Assembly (NCBI GenBank): GCA_020055645.1 | Contig: CM034546.1 | Coordinates: forward strand, 48,546,001 to 48,610,000 | Direction of reading: 5' to 3' | Length of the DNA: 64,000 bases | Source: Tomocerus qinae | Lineage: Eukaryota > Arthropoda > Collembola > Entomobryomorpha > Tomoceridae | Shown here: in pieces, positions 47,801 through 57,811 of the stretch | Layout of the letters: every line of letters begins with the position of its first letter | Numbering within the stretch: the stretch's first letter is position 1 | Notes under the pieces: generated by a model | Told to the model about the DNA's origin: nothing | The model's input: only the letters and a program-made list of their open reading frames with translations | Database searches by the model: none | Position numbers and translations under genes: made by a program

Positions 47801-50409
47801 TAAGCATTGTATTTCACAGATAATCCAAGAATTAGTGGTACTTATTGTTCTAATAATTTTAACCTTAGCTTTATTAGTCAGCAGAACTATCCCTCCCTTA
47901 GCTCTACCTTTGGTATTATACTTCACCGCTTTCTGACATGGTGTCCGGATATAAGTGCCAAAATAAAAGTGCCAATTGGCACTCTCAATGTCCATAAGTG
48001 TCCATTTCAAAAGTGCCAAAAACTTTTGTGCCAAAGCATTTAATGCCAAAACCCCAAAAGTTTGCGGTGGATGATGTATGCTTAAATGTTTATGCTTTTC
48101 TTGCTTTTCTAGCATAGATCATCTATTCTATACTAAATAGAAGGCTAACGAACTAAGATCTATCAAGACTCGTGTAATTTGAATACGCTGATATGTAAAC
48201 GCTAAGCAGATAAGCTAGTCCTAGCTTAGGGAACAAATATCTTCCATTTATTTCTTTCAGTTGCTGTTTATCATTTGCCATGGCCCCAGTAGTTGAAAAG
48301 AAACACCTGCACGGGTATTCCTATATAAAAAAATGTGTTGTTAAAAACGTAAAATATTGGAGGTGCTGTGAAAAAGTAAAATTTAGATGTAGTGCCAGCC
48401 TAATTGAAAATTTACAATCTGGAGATATAAAATCAGGAAAACAGGAACATTCTCATCCTCCAGACATTATACAGTAAGTAATTTTACAACATTAATAGAA
48501 TACTAATTGTAACAAATATGTATTACTAGTACCTATGATAATGTGTATTATGTAATGCATTGCATAAACATTTTTTTTAATCTTCTCAGAGTTCTCAAAC
48601 AAAATATTTGTGCACGGGCCAAGCAAATTACATTTGAGCACCCTACAAAACGTATTGACCAAATTTATAAAGAAGCGATGGACCAATGTGATGATGCGGT
48701 TGCAGTGGAACTACCGTTACCTGATGATATGAAAAGAAAAATTCGTAGATGGAAGCGACAATTTTTTTCAAAATATGTAGAGCCCAAACCCAACGACGAG
48801 TACGATATACCCCAAGAATTTACAAAAACCAAGAAGGACGAACAATTTTTGCTGTACGATTCTGGAAAACAAGATAAGGAACGGATACTTGTGTTTGCAA
48901 CTAGAGAAAATTTATCTGTAAGTTGTAATTAGAATAATTTATGTAAACGTAAAGTACAAAAGCTTAGGTGTAAACTGTATGCACATGGGTCTAAATACTA
49001 AATATGTTCATTTTATTACAGTACCTTTCGACTAGCAGGGTGATTCTTGTCGACGGAACGTTTAAATCCGCCCCATCGCAATTTATGCAAATATTTACTC
49101 TGCATGCCTTATTAGAATCTGAACTGAAGGATGACAACAGCGGTGAGGTTATAGAGAAGAAAAAGATTATACTCCCAATGGTATACTGTCTTCTGCCAAA
49201 TAAAACCGAGGAAACGTATAAAAGAGCACTACGCTCTATCTGCTCATCAGGGGTAAGTTTATGTATAGGTAGTATAGTATAGAGAAAGTATATAGAGTGA
49301 AGAAGTGTAAAGAAGTAGTAATTGATATGTGTTTGTTTTTATGCAGTATGCAATCTCACCTGACTACATTGTTTGTGATTTTGAGATGGCTATTGTAAAT
49401 GCACTAGAAAATGAATTTCCCAGTTCCTCTGTTAGCGGATGCCTATTTCATCTTGGTCAGAATATTTTTCGCCATATTCAGAAGTGCCCAGAAATCCTAC
49501 AAAAATATATTACAGATCCGAAGTTTTGCTCTGCAACAAGATATTTCCAGGCTATGGCGTTTGTCCCGCCTCAGAATGCACTGCTGTCTCTTGATGATCA
49601 TCGTCGAAATTTTCCTGAATATTATCCTCTGTTAAATCCGCTAGCAGAATATTTTGAAAAAACATATGTGGGACGTTACAAAAATCCTCTTTTCCCCCCA
49701 ACAATGTGGTCGGTTTACAAACGTGTACAAGAAGATGTACCAAGAACAACAAATTCCTTGGAAGGTTGGCATCATGGTTTTAATTATAGAGTGGATAAAC
49801 CACATCCATCAATTTGGATGTTGTTATCCCATTTCCAAAGCGAGCAAAGCAACTGTTCGCTTATGATCGTTTACTTTAACAGCGGAATGGCACCACCTCA
49901 AAAGAAAAAGTACAGAGAGCTTGATGAAAAGATTTCTTTTCAGGTTGCACAGTATTTCACAAAACCTAATATCGATTATTTAAAAGCATGTACACATTTT
50001 GTGGGACGGAATAATCAAGGATGAAAGGCTTTAACTCACATACGATTATAATTTTCAGCGTAATACCCTTGTACATAACATGAGACTTAACAATGACTGA
50101 TTAAACTTGTATTGGCATTTAATTTCATTGGCACTTTTGTTTTTGGCACTTCTCAAATTCTCTGAAAAAAATAATTGGCACATTTGACCGTTGGCACATA
50201 TATCCGGGAACCTTCTGACATATCATTTCAAAATTACAAAGATAACTGGGTATTTTAGGAACATTTTGTGACCATGTTTCGCATAGTCCTATAACACTAG
50301 CATTATTCAAAATATCTTTCTCACTTGGGGTTATGTAATATAATTTATCCATACCTTCTAAATTCCAATTTACAAATTGTACATGGTGCTCATATACCAG
50401 GTTCGTCAC
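44852..50409 (-). CDS. LINE ORF2: endonuclease and reverse transcriptase, split by a MULE
   Basis: Nicks target DNA and copies the element RNA into it. The coding part is 50409-50222 (about 62 aa) plus 47939-44852, with the MULE and one target copy between (2,282 bp). The frames agree across the gap, giving about 1,091 aa. An apurinic-type endonuclease covers about residues 5-235: NWNLEG, GLCETWS, GGDFNARIG, DYMIIND and the final SCHLPISADL. A reverse transcriptase spans about 470-770: NYRPIALLN, QAGFRRGRG, ALFIDFARAF, GLAQGEVLS, and the catalytic FADD at about 690 (plus 46049-46060). A Cys-His knuckle (CTYC...H...C) sits at about 1005-1025. No internal stop or shift is seen apart from the insertion. 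As it stands the gene cannot make the full protein. Confidence 0.88.
47931..47939. repeat. 9-bp target duplication of the MULE (left)
   Basis: TTCTGACAT, identical to 50213-50221. Nine bp is the length typical of Mutator-like elements. Confidence 0.85.
47940..50212 (+). mobile_element. Mutator-like DNA transposon (MULE), 2,273 bp, complete
   Basis: The ends GGTGTCCGGATATAAGTGCC and (complement) GGTTCCCGGATATATGTGCC form short inverted repeats. The 9-bp target duplications are exact. Both subterminal regions are full of the word GTGCCAA and its complement TTGGCAC (at least six on the left up to 48050, five on the right from 50113), candidate transposase binding sites. Inside is one spliced transposase gene. 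The element sits in the endonuclease region of the LINE and is therefore younger than it. Confidence 0.9.
48280..50024 (+). CDS. MULE transposase with FLYWCH-type zinc finger, 4 exons, 476 aa
   Basis: Exons 48280-48473, 48590-48917, 49022-49252 and 49347-50024; introns of 116, 104 and 94 bp are all GT-AG with matching phases. Residues about 5-62 form a FLYWCH-type finger (GYSYIKK...WRCCEK...C...H-H). The MULE transposase domain starts at about 175: VDGTFKS (first acidic residue), CDFEMA (second, about residue 260), CLFHLGQN (C-x2-H just after), and NSLEGWHHGFN (third acidic residue, about residue 388). Together they give the DDE set of the family. The protein cuts at the element ends and joins them to new sites. 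No stop, shift or missing catalytic residue is visible, so the element may be active. The ATG follows a TTGCC context; no upstream exon is needed. Confidence 0.88.
50213..50221. repeat. 9-bp target duplication of the MULE (right)
   Basis: TTCTGACAT, second copy. Confidence 0.85.
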
Positions 50410-50427
50410 GTTTTTGGGCCCGGCTCG

Positions 50428-51087
50428 TCAGATCTTTCTTCCTGCTTTTGCCATGACACGTTCCCCTTCCCCAACAATGTAGCATCCTTCTCGTTTACCG
50501 TTTCGGATCACAGTTAGTTGCGAACCTCGAATTCTAGTAATGACGTCTTTGTCGGCATCACGAATTTCTTTGGCCTTTTCCCTCAACTTGGCTTGGGTTT
50601 TTCTTTCCTCTCGGGTCAAATCGTCGTTGATGTATATACCTTTTTTCAGTTGTTTTTTCTTTCTCATAATTTGTTGTTTGTCCAATCCCCTCACCAGCTT
50701 CACTAAAATCGGGCGATGGCTGTCCAACTTTTTCGGTCCAATGCGATAGATATTGTCCACGATCACATCATCAATTTTGAGTTCGATCACTATGCGGTTA
50801 AAAGTGTCGAGCAAGGAGTCCTGTGTTTCAGTAACCTCTTCTTCGATTCCTTGGATGATTATATTTTTTTCTTTTAAGGTCTGGTCAATTCGAACAATAC
50901 TTTTCTCAGTTGAGTTAATTTGGCCTTTAATTCCTGCAACAGCTTCTTTTGCTTCATCTATCTTTTTCCCAAGGCGGTCTTCCATTTCTTCCAAAAGGGT
51001 TTTAATGTCACTCGAGTCAGTTGCACTTGAGTCTCGACTGTTGTCCAGAGACCCCCCTGTCTGTTTGACACGCTTATTTTTACCCAT
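50428..51087 (-). CDS. LINE ORF1 protein, 219 aa
   Basis: RNA-binding partner of the LINE reverse transcriptase, packing the element RNA. A charged Ser-rich start (1-30) leads into a long heptad-like helix (about 30-85, LLEEMEDRLGKKIDEAKEAV and on), likely a coiled coil for multimer formation. A basic alpha/beta part with KNIIIQGIEEE and RPILVKLVRG (about 85-150) resembles the RRM-like fold of L1-type ORF1 proteins. A lysine-rich C-terminus follows. It ends 18 bp before the ATG of ORF2. I base the role on position and this layout. Confidence 0.75.
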   Translation of the reverse strand: MGKNKRVKQTGGSLDNSRDSSATDSSDIKTLLEEMEDRLGKKIDEAKEAVAGIKGQINSTEKSIVRIDQTLKEKNIIIQGIEEEVTETQDSLLDTFNRIVIELKIDDVIVDNIYRIGPKKLDSHRPILVKLVRGLDKQQIMRKKKQLKKGIYINDDLTREERKTQAKLREKAKEIRDADKDVITRIRGSQLTVIRNGKREGCYIVGEGERVMAKAGRKI

Positions 51088-51177
51088 GACTTGTTATTCA
51101 GTAACTTTTATTGAAAAAAATAAATAAATTTTTTAAGCAAAAAGATCCATGTGCTCTCGTTTGGATCTCCCGCGCGC

Positions 51178-51194
51178 CCTTGCACTGTTAATTT
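51178..51194. repeat. 17-bp target duplication of the LINE (right)
   Basis: CCTTGCACTGTTAATTT, second copy; the IR upstream block resumes here. Confidence 0.8.
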
Positions 51195-51409
51195 TAAATA
51201 TTACTGGTGGGAGACATTTAGCTTCCATTCTAAAAACATGAAATACAAATTAAAATAAATTCCTATAATTCGAAAAACTTTTCAAATAAATGTTAAAATG
51301 TTTTACAATTTAATGGTTGTATTGGAAATGGGTAAGTTTACAATTGTAATAATCTGTTTCACTCTAAGAAGACATTTATGAAACCCTGTTCTGATTCTCA
51401 ACTGAATAA

Positions 51410-51957
51410 TACGAGGAATGTTGGTGTAAGTAAACACAAGTAACACGATAATCTGTTTTATTCTACGAGGACATTTCTGAATAATACGAGGAATATTGGT
51501 GTAAGTAAATACAAGTATCACGTAAGTTAGAACATGAAAACTTCCAAGAACAACTTTGAGAATAGGTCGTTGGACTATTTGAGCATTAAAGTTATCAGTC
51601 TAATGGCTGATTTTGCTACCAAATTGGTCAATGCTATTCTGTTCTCCAAAGTGACCACAAAGGTCCAAATCCACGCTAAAAATTTCTATTGAAACTAAAC
51701 CCAAGCTTAGAAAGTCCAAGATCATTAGTATTTAGTTCATAACACTAAATGTAACTTAAAACTTATAACCTTATGTATAACTTGATAAATCTATGTCAAA
51801 TATATATTGAGTTGTGTTTAAAACAAACCCTACATTTTAAATCGGTGGTTATAAAATATTTAAATTTGGATTAATTGGTCAATCAATTATTCCTGAGTCA
51901 TAAATAAAGAATTTTCACAAGACTTGATCATAAACTGTTGACTAGTGATTAATAAAT
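51410..51957 (+). promoter_or_regulatory. Conserved IR upstream block before the 760-aa IR
   Basis: Same block as 2991-3475, with the same proximal words and ATAAATATGG start context. The LINE lies about 780 bp upstream of the ATG, so the proximal block is intact. Confidence 0.45.
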
Positions 51958-54240
51958 ATGGCACCATTTTGTGTTTACATTCTACTCGTAATTGTTGGAT
52001 TATCTTTAGGATGGGAAATAAAAGATGCAGCGGATTTTGAAAAGGAATGCTACATTAATGTGTTATTCGATCAATCTGATGTTGACAAAGTTCAAGAAGC
52101 AGGCCTCAATATGCAACTTCAAAAAATGGAAATTCCATACTCAATTACAAAACCCCATCTTTATGATGGAAACAGTTGGGATACTGATCGCAGATTTATC
52201 AGCCGTGTGGTGTGTATAACTGATATAATATTTGATGTTAGTGCGAATGCTTTAACAGATTTCTATTATTCTGACAGTGGTTTCATTTCAATTGTAATGA
52301 ATTTAACGTTTTACCAATCGGTTTCACTGTGGTTCAACTACGCAGAACATTCTTCTGTCTACATTCTTGTCCAAAACCAAGATATGGATTTAGTTAAATC
52401 ACATGTTGATGAATTCTTTTTTCATACGCCAGAAAAAAGTAACCAAAATTTGATTTTCAAAAGTCCACTCGGCGATAGACCTTGGTTTATCTTGTCCAGG
52501 TCTAGGGCAGATGAAGAATTACTGTTTTTTATATACCCAGTTTGGAAAAGAATAGACGTGAATATTCAAATAGTATTTCCTTATATTATGGTACCTCTGT
52601 GTTCAGGAAAAAATTGCTATGGCAAGCAACTGCGACGAATTGCGATAGAAAACGTTATTACAAGCAGTAAAGTTGCAATATTAGCTTTAATTTATAATGA
52701 ACTAAGTAGTCTATTGAATTATCCTGACTATTGTGGGGCACCACTTCGTCATCTTTATATCACAGACTCATATCAAGAATATGAAGCAGTTGTAATTACT
52801 TCGATTATATTTCATAATTTCCCAAATTCTACAATATGCTATTTAAACGAAAAATACCTGCAATTGCAAAGAGATAATGTGTTTCAGGTAGAAATTCAAT
52901 TCCAAACCCAAAATTACTTTCCGCGTCCCAATAGCGCTATCATTTCAACAACGGAAGATTCTTTCAGTTTTATTTCTTGTGTCGTTTTAGAAGACGAAAG
53001 TCTTTCTTTCTATGGCTACGTTCGACCTTACCAATTTCATGCACATATTGTCATAATCATTTCTGTTTTTGTCGTTATCATCTTTCTTCACGGAGTGTCT
53101 TTCTACAAAGGAGATAATAGCGACCCGTTCTTCCTTATTTGCTATGCATATCTGTTGGAAGTCAGTTATTCTCTATCACCACAAGCTGATAAAAAAGCGT
53201 GGATCAAATTAGTCATCGGCCCGTTCATACTTATGTTCGTTGTATTAACAAATGCCTACAAAGGAATGGTTACTACAGATTTGGTTGAGCCACGTCCAGT
53301 CAAGAGAATTGAATCCATGAAACATTTGGCAAACCTATCTGAAATATCTACTTTTGGTGCTATGAAGTACACAAATCAGTTTGAACCTTTCGATTTATCA
53401 AAAGTTGATCAATATTACCTTCTAAGTGGGTATTACGATAAATACAACAAAACAATGGATCGTCGTTATTTTTATGAGAACGAAAGTACAATTCTAGAAG
53501 CCCTGCAAATTAAGAATTCGGAATTTAGAAATATAAAGGATTTTTTTTTGGTTTTTGGACCAAGGTTATTTAAAGTGATGGATGCATATGGGTTCAGAAG
53601 TTCACAACCGGAAATTAAAAGCAAACTTGCCAATTCATTTCAATTCCCACCTGGATTTCCGTACATTACTCCTTATGAGTGGATTTCACAATGCAATAAC
53701 TCTGCAATAATTCTTGAAAAGTCTTCTATGCATCGATTTCTTAATGATTCACATTGGAATCCTGAAAGTGGTGGAATTAAATCTCTCAATACTTTATATC
53801 ATGGAATGGACGAAGACCCTATTATTCCAGTATCATTTTATACGTTAATCCATGCTGTACATATACCTCTACTCACTCCACGTGTAAGACGAAACTTGTT
53901 TGCTGTAAGTCAATCTGGGCTCTTTGAATTCTGGTTCGAAAACTTCAAATCATATAATTATACAAGATGTCGTACATGCTGGCTCAGAAATCCACCTCGG
54001 CGTTTAAAGTTTGACAATTCCAATATCGCTACAATATTTGCAATTGCTGGATGCATTTTACTAGCATCTTTAATAGCTTTCTTTGCGGAAATTATAGTGT
54101 CCCTTAGAAGTAAAATAGGGAAATTTCTTATTGAGATTTGGAAAGTTGCAAAAATCACCAAAAATAGAATCATCGCTGGAATATATTTAATTTGCAACGT
54201 CATTTTTTCTACTCGTTCTTCTACACTTATCAACTCTTGA
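51958..54240 (+). CDS. Divergent ionotropic receptor, intact, 760 aa, intronless
   Basis: Second complete IR of the array. It has a leader (MAPFCVYILLVIVGLS), then an extracellular half of a different type from the 3476 gene (FISRVVCITDIIFDVSANAL), shared instead with the pseudogene at 9912. From about residue 325 (STTEDSFSFISCVVLEDES) it becomes almost the same as the other copies. Membrane segment 1 is about 362-382, the pore loop about 389-407, segment 2 about 418-440 and the last segment about 688-710. Within the S2 lobe about 53340-53650 is again quite different and shorter, then conserved sequence resumes (FPYITPYEWISQCNN). The mosaic suggests gene conversion or selection for different ligands. 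The C-terminus ends STLINS, shorter than in the others. The exact AATAAA after the stop has been lost (AAAATTAAC there). Confidence 0.85.
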   Translation: MAPFCVYILLVIVGLSLGWEIKDAADFEKECYINVLFDQSDVDKVQEAGLNMQLQKMEIPYSITKPHLYDGNSWDTDRRFISRVVCITDIIFDVSANALTDFYYSDSGFISIVMNLTFYQSVSLWFNYAEHSSVYILVQNQDMDLVKSHVDEFFFHTPEKSNQNLIFKSPLGDRPWFILSRSRADEELLFFIYPVWKRIDVNIQIVFPYIMVPLCSGKNCYGKQLRRIAIENVITSSKVAILALIYNELSSLLNYPDYCGAPLRHLYITDSYQEYEAVVITSIIFHNFPNSTICYLNEKYLQLQRDNVFQVEIQFQTQNYFPRPNSAIISTTEDSFSFISCVVLEDESLSFYGYVRPYQFHAHIVIIISVFVVIIFLHGVSFYKGDNSDPFFLICYAYLLEVSYSLSPQADKKAWIKLVIGPFILMFVVLTNAYKGMVTTDLVEPRPVKRIESMKHLANLSEISTFGAMKYTNQFEPFDLSKVDQYYLLSGYYDKYNKTMDRRYFYENESTILEALQIKNSEFRNIKDFFLVFGPRLFKVMDAYGFRSSQPEIKSKLANSFQFPPGFPYITPYEWISQCNNSAIILEKSSMHRFLNDSHWNPESGGIKSLNTLYHGMDEDPIIPVSFYTLIHAVHIPLLTPRVRRNLFAVSQSGLFEFWFENFKSYNYTRCRTCWLRNPPRRLKFDNSNIATIFAIAGCILLASLIAFFAEIIVSLRSKIGKFLIEIWKVAKITKNRIIAGIYLICNVIFSTRSSTLINS

Positions 54241-55994
54241 ACTCTTGTGATTTAAGGATCATTTCTAATAATGTCACAATCAAAATTAACAGACTAATGT
54301 CACGAGAATCGCTGTTGATTGACAATTTTGAACATAATATTATTTTGCATCCATAATTTAATTATTATTAGTGATTGTGATTACGCTGAAATCGATAATG
54401 ATATTCTTTGATTGTACATTTTGCTAATTAAAAAGAAATTTTATTTTCGAACACTTTCAATAATTTTTTTGGCTGGGTTGGATTAGTTGGATATTTCAGA
54501 CATTAATACAACGGAAATTCACACTGCTTGATTGTATTGTGCATTGTGATATATGATTGGTTTTTGATAGAAAAGGTATATTGCTTGTTCATGAGAAATC
54601 ATACAATACAGTAGAAAGGAGGTCACATGAAACAAAAATCGATAAAGTATATGAACTAGCTATCTATATAAACTTTATAGGCCAAATGAGTGGGAAGTCC
54701 AATAATATTAAAGCCAAGACATGAAAATTAGACATGAAAAGAAAAGTGGTATATTGACGTAATATGTTCATTTCGACCTAGCTTTTTTCAAAAAAAATAA
54801 TAGTTGAAAGTGTACATGTACATTATATTGATTGCTTTAGCTAACTGAATAACCATTGCTTTATTACCTTGTCCAACGTAACTTCTAGCGTCTTCTCTAT
54901 TTCTAATTTAAAAGAAATTGTAGTCAATAATTGTATCCAGCTTTCATTTGGTAGTTTTAGTAGTAATCATTTTGTGAGCGAACCGTTTCAATCCAATACA
55001 ATAAGAGTTCGGAAAAGTAGTAAGGCTAATGGTAAGGAATAGCGTTATTACTTTCCTTCACTCTTACTAGATCACTGTATTTCGAAATGCCGATACCCTT
55101 TTCTGAATACGTCCACAAGTCTCAAGTCGGCCAACCCAAATTGGAACTAGGTATGCATAGACAGGCAAAAAGCCTCTATCTATTTGTACATATTATTATA
55201 TAGATCATTTTAACTCTTTTATATTTATTTATCTTTTATATCTTTATCTTTTATATTTATATATATATTTTTGATTTAAAATTAATTCTTTTGTTTAGAA
55301 AATTACATTTTTCACATTTTCACTAAAAATTTTCTGAATTGATACAATAAATAGTCTTCGGTTGTGATATCTATAAGCAAATATAACTGGTTTAAATCTT
55401 TTGCATTCCATTGTATTAAAAGAAATATATTTAATGTCATAATAATGTTAAATAGTTTGTAGTAGTAGTCACTTAAACACGTTGGTTGCGGCCCCCTTCA
55501 TCCAATTTCTGGGTACGTGCCTGTAGTCACTAAACAACATTTCCGTAGTTCCTGCAGCAGCTAATGATATAAGTTATTGTTAACATCAGACATAAAGGCA
55601 TACTTGGAATGGAAGCAGAAATAAATAATACTAAGCAAGAGTAAGTAGGACCAAGTAACTAAAAGGTTGACAAAATATTACATGTCATTTAATGTTTGTC
55701 TTTTGGCCAGAAACGTGGTGGTAAGGTATTAAGTATAGGTAGAAAAATTAAAAGAAACAATAGTAAGTGAAGAATGCAATATCCCTATTCCCCAGCTATC
55801 CTTTATCTCTGCTTACTCTACAAGAAATACACTTTTTTAAACAGCCAAAGTGGTTGGTGTTTGATATCGGAGAAACAACAGGCATTTTCAGTTTATCTTG
55901 AATTAATCTGTCAATCACTTAGGCCTGAGTCCAAAATAAAGAAACTGCTTTTTGCAAGACTTAATTACAAACGACTCACCTGAGATCAACAAAC
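54241..55994. other. IR 3' flank and spacer, no gene
   Basis: 54241-54800 matches other IR 3' flanks, 54830-55190 matches 11750-12100 and 55440-55880 matches 15340-15860. The last 110 bp are a diverged IR proximal promoter block. Confidence 0.5.
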
Positions 55995-56153
55995 ATGGCA
56001 CCATTTTGTGTTTATATTCTACTAATTGTTGGATTGTCCTCAGAGTTGAAAATAAAAGATGTAGCGGATTTTGAAAATGAATGCTACATTAATGTGTTAT
56101 TCGACCAATCTGATGGAGATATAGCTCAAGACACAGTCCTGAATATGCTGTAA
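55995..56153 (+). pseudogene. IR start fragment cut by an LTR
   Basis: The ATG and 51 IR codons (MAPFCVYILLIVGLSSE ... DTVLNM) are like the start of the intact IRs up to 56148. An LTR begins at 56149 and supplies a stop (TAA 56151-56153). The rest of the IR was not found to the right within the window, so either a long element or a deletion separates it. Confidence 0.8.
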
Positions 56154-56466
56154 CGTTGTTACCGTTGCCTTGGCTATTGGAGATTGTTTGGAAGTTTCCA
56201 AATGTTCCAATAGACCAGCCAATGGCAGTGAGAGGTGGGCGGAGGAAGTCCGTATATAAATGGCTGCATTTGGGCCATTTCCTCCAGTTGTCTCTTGACT
56301 TCTCCCTGACAGCCTTGTCTTGTATCCCTCTCCCTGAGATCTTCTCCTTTACGGAGTTCTATCTCAAAGAGTCCTACGTGTATTTCTTATTACACCATCA
56401 TGCATATATTGCATATATTCATCAGTAGTCAGTTGCCGTAGCAAGGGAATACCGGGAACCGTGTCA
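56149..56466 (+). repeat. LTR of a retroelement inserted in an IR
   Basis: 318 bp, starts TGTAACGTTG, ends ACCGTGTCA, with TATATAAATGG about 110 bp in. Related to the LTR at 28256-28621. Two bases after its end follows TGGGGGCCGGTCCGACT, a primer-binding-type site, so this is most likely a 5' LTR with the interior to the right. No second LTR was found. Confidence 0.65.
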
Positions 56467-57535
56467 AATGGGGGCCGGTCCGACTTGTCTACGTGCACTG
56501 CTACATATACTACGCCAAGTTTTCACTCGTTACGTGTAGCCTTTGTCCCGTTACACCGAGTAGTGACTACCATATAATAAAATATATGCTTTTCAGTACT
56601 TCTAACTGAAAAATATGTACATATATTCTGAAAAACTTTACGCCGTTTATTGCTAAAACTGGAAATGAAAAGTTGAAATATACAATCATATACCTGAAAA
56701 GCTGAAACTGCACGATGACTGAAGATTGATTGAAAATTATTTTCAACCACTGATAAAATCTATCAGCTACTCAGTTACTCTATTTGCCTATACCAGTTAT
56801 GTAATTCACGGTAACGGATTCAAAGTAAAAGTTTGGATGACATTCACTGAAGAAATACTGAAAATACCAAAGTACCGTCGAAGGGGGAAGCTCAAAATCT
56901 CAAAATTCACCGTCAAAATTATTTGACCAATAATTCCTGTTCTTGCTGATTCGCTATTAGAGAAAATTGAAATTTTCCCAATGCTGTCTAATCATTCACT
57001 ATATATTCTGTTCAACTATTACGAAGTACAACATTCGCATGTTACTTATCAAGGCACCCAAACTGAAAAAGCAATAAAATTGCCATCTATCGTGATACAA
57101 ATAAAATTCCAGCCAGTGTGAACTGCCAGAAATCTAATAGTATTTGAAGCCAAGAAAGAAGTTTGAATCTATGTCATTCGAAAACATCCTGTTATATTCC
57201 TTACCGAGACAATGGCGCTTATTTCAAAAAAGTTTTTGATTTTCATGAGCCATAAAAAACATATGTGCCGATTCCAGCAAATTTAAGCTTTCAGGTGATG
57301 ACTGATAAATTTGGTTTTCCATTTAATAAAATAAAGCAGAAAATTCTCTACAAAATAAAAAAAAACTCAAAATTTTAAACCCATTCCTACTATTTTTAAA
57401 AATTCATTGAAACTGAGACAATTATTTTATGCTTTCATAAAATAAAATAGAAATAAATTCAGTAAGTAACCGAAGGCCAGCATTGTAGAACATCCGACAA
57501 TTCAAACTTTTATGAAAATTAGGACCACCTTTCGT
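56467..57535. other. Possible LTR element interior or spacer, no gene seen
   Basis: Beyond the primer-binding-type site nothing resembling gag or pol is present. The sequence turns AT-rich after about 56560. Confidence 0.35.
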
Positions 57536-57539
57536 ATGC

Positions 57540-57720
57540 AGCTTAGAAACCATTTCCAACCACATAAAAATCATTTCCAAACACTAGGAAATCATTTCCA
57601 AACACTTGGAAATCATTTCCAAATACTTGGAAACCATTTGCAAACATTTGGAAACCATTTCCGAACATTTGGAAACCATTTCCAAACACTTGTAGACCAT
57701 TTCCAAGCACTTGGAAAGGT
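57540..57720. repeat. 18-bp minisatellite with self-complementary units
   Basis: About nine units of GGAAATCATTTCCAAACACTT type. GGAAA...TTTCC within each makes the array able to fold. Open frames on both strands are by-products. Confidence 0.7.
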
Positions 57721-57811
57721 TTCTAAACACACCCAAGTGGGTGTGTTTAGTGGGAGGGGCAACCACACCCACTTGGTAAATACAGTTGTATTTTACTACC
57801 AATTTGGATTT

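Larger units (their letters stand above)
44761..51177 (-). mobile_element. Complete non-LTR retrotransposon (LINE), nested MULE inside
   Basis: Minus-oriented element bounded by 17-bp target duplications. Its 3' end (left) is a (GATT)6 tract on plus, that is an (AATC)n tail. It has a 90-bp 5' leader, ORF1 (50428-51087) and ORF2 (50409 down to 44852, interrupted). Without the nested transposon it is about 4.1 kb. The two ORFs are 18 bp apart. Both are free of stops once the insertion is set aside, which implies young age. The layout (APE endonuclease, reverse transcriptase, C-terminal Zn knuckle, no RNase H seen) fits the Jockey/CR1 side of LINEs; I do not assign a clade. Confidence 0.85.

Noticed and set aside
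47940..48115. Apparent N-terminus of the long minus frame ending at 44852
   Set aside because: These first codons are MULE end sequence; the true LINE start lies beyond the MULE at 50409.
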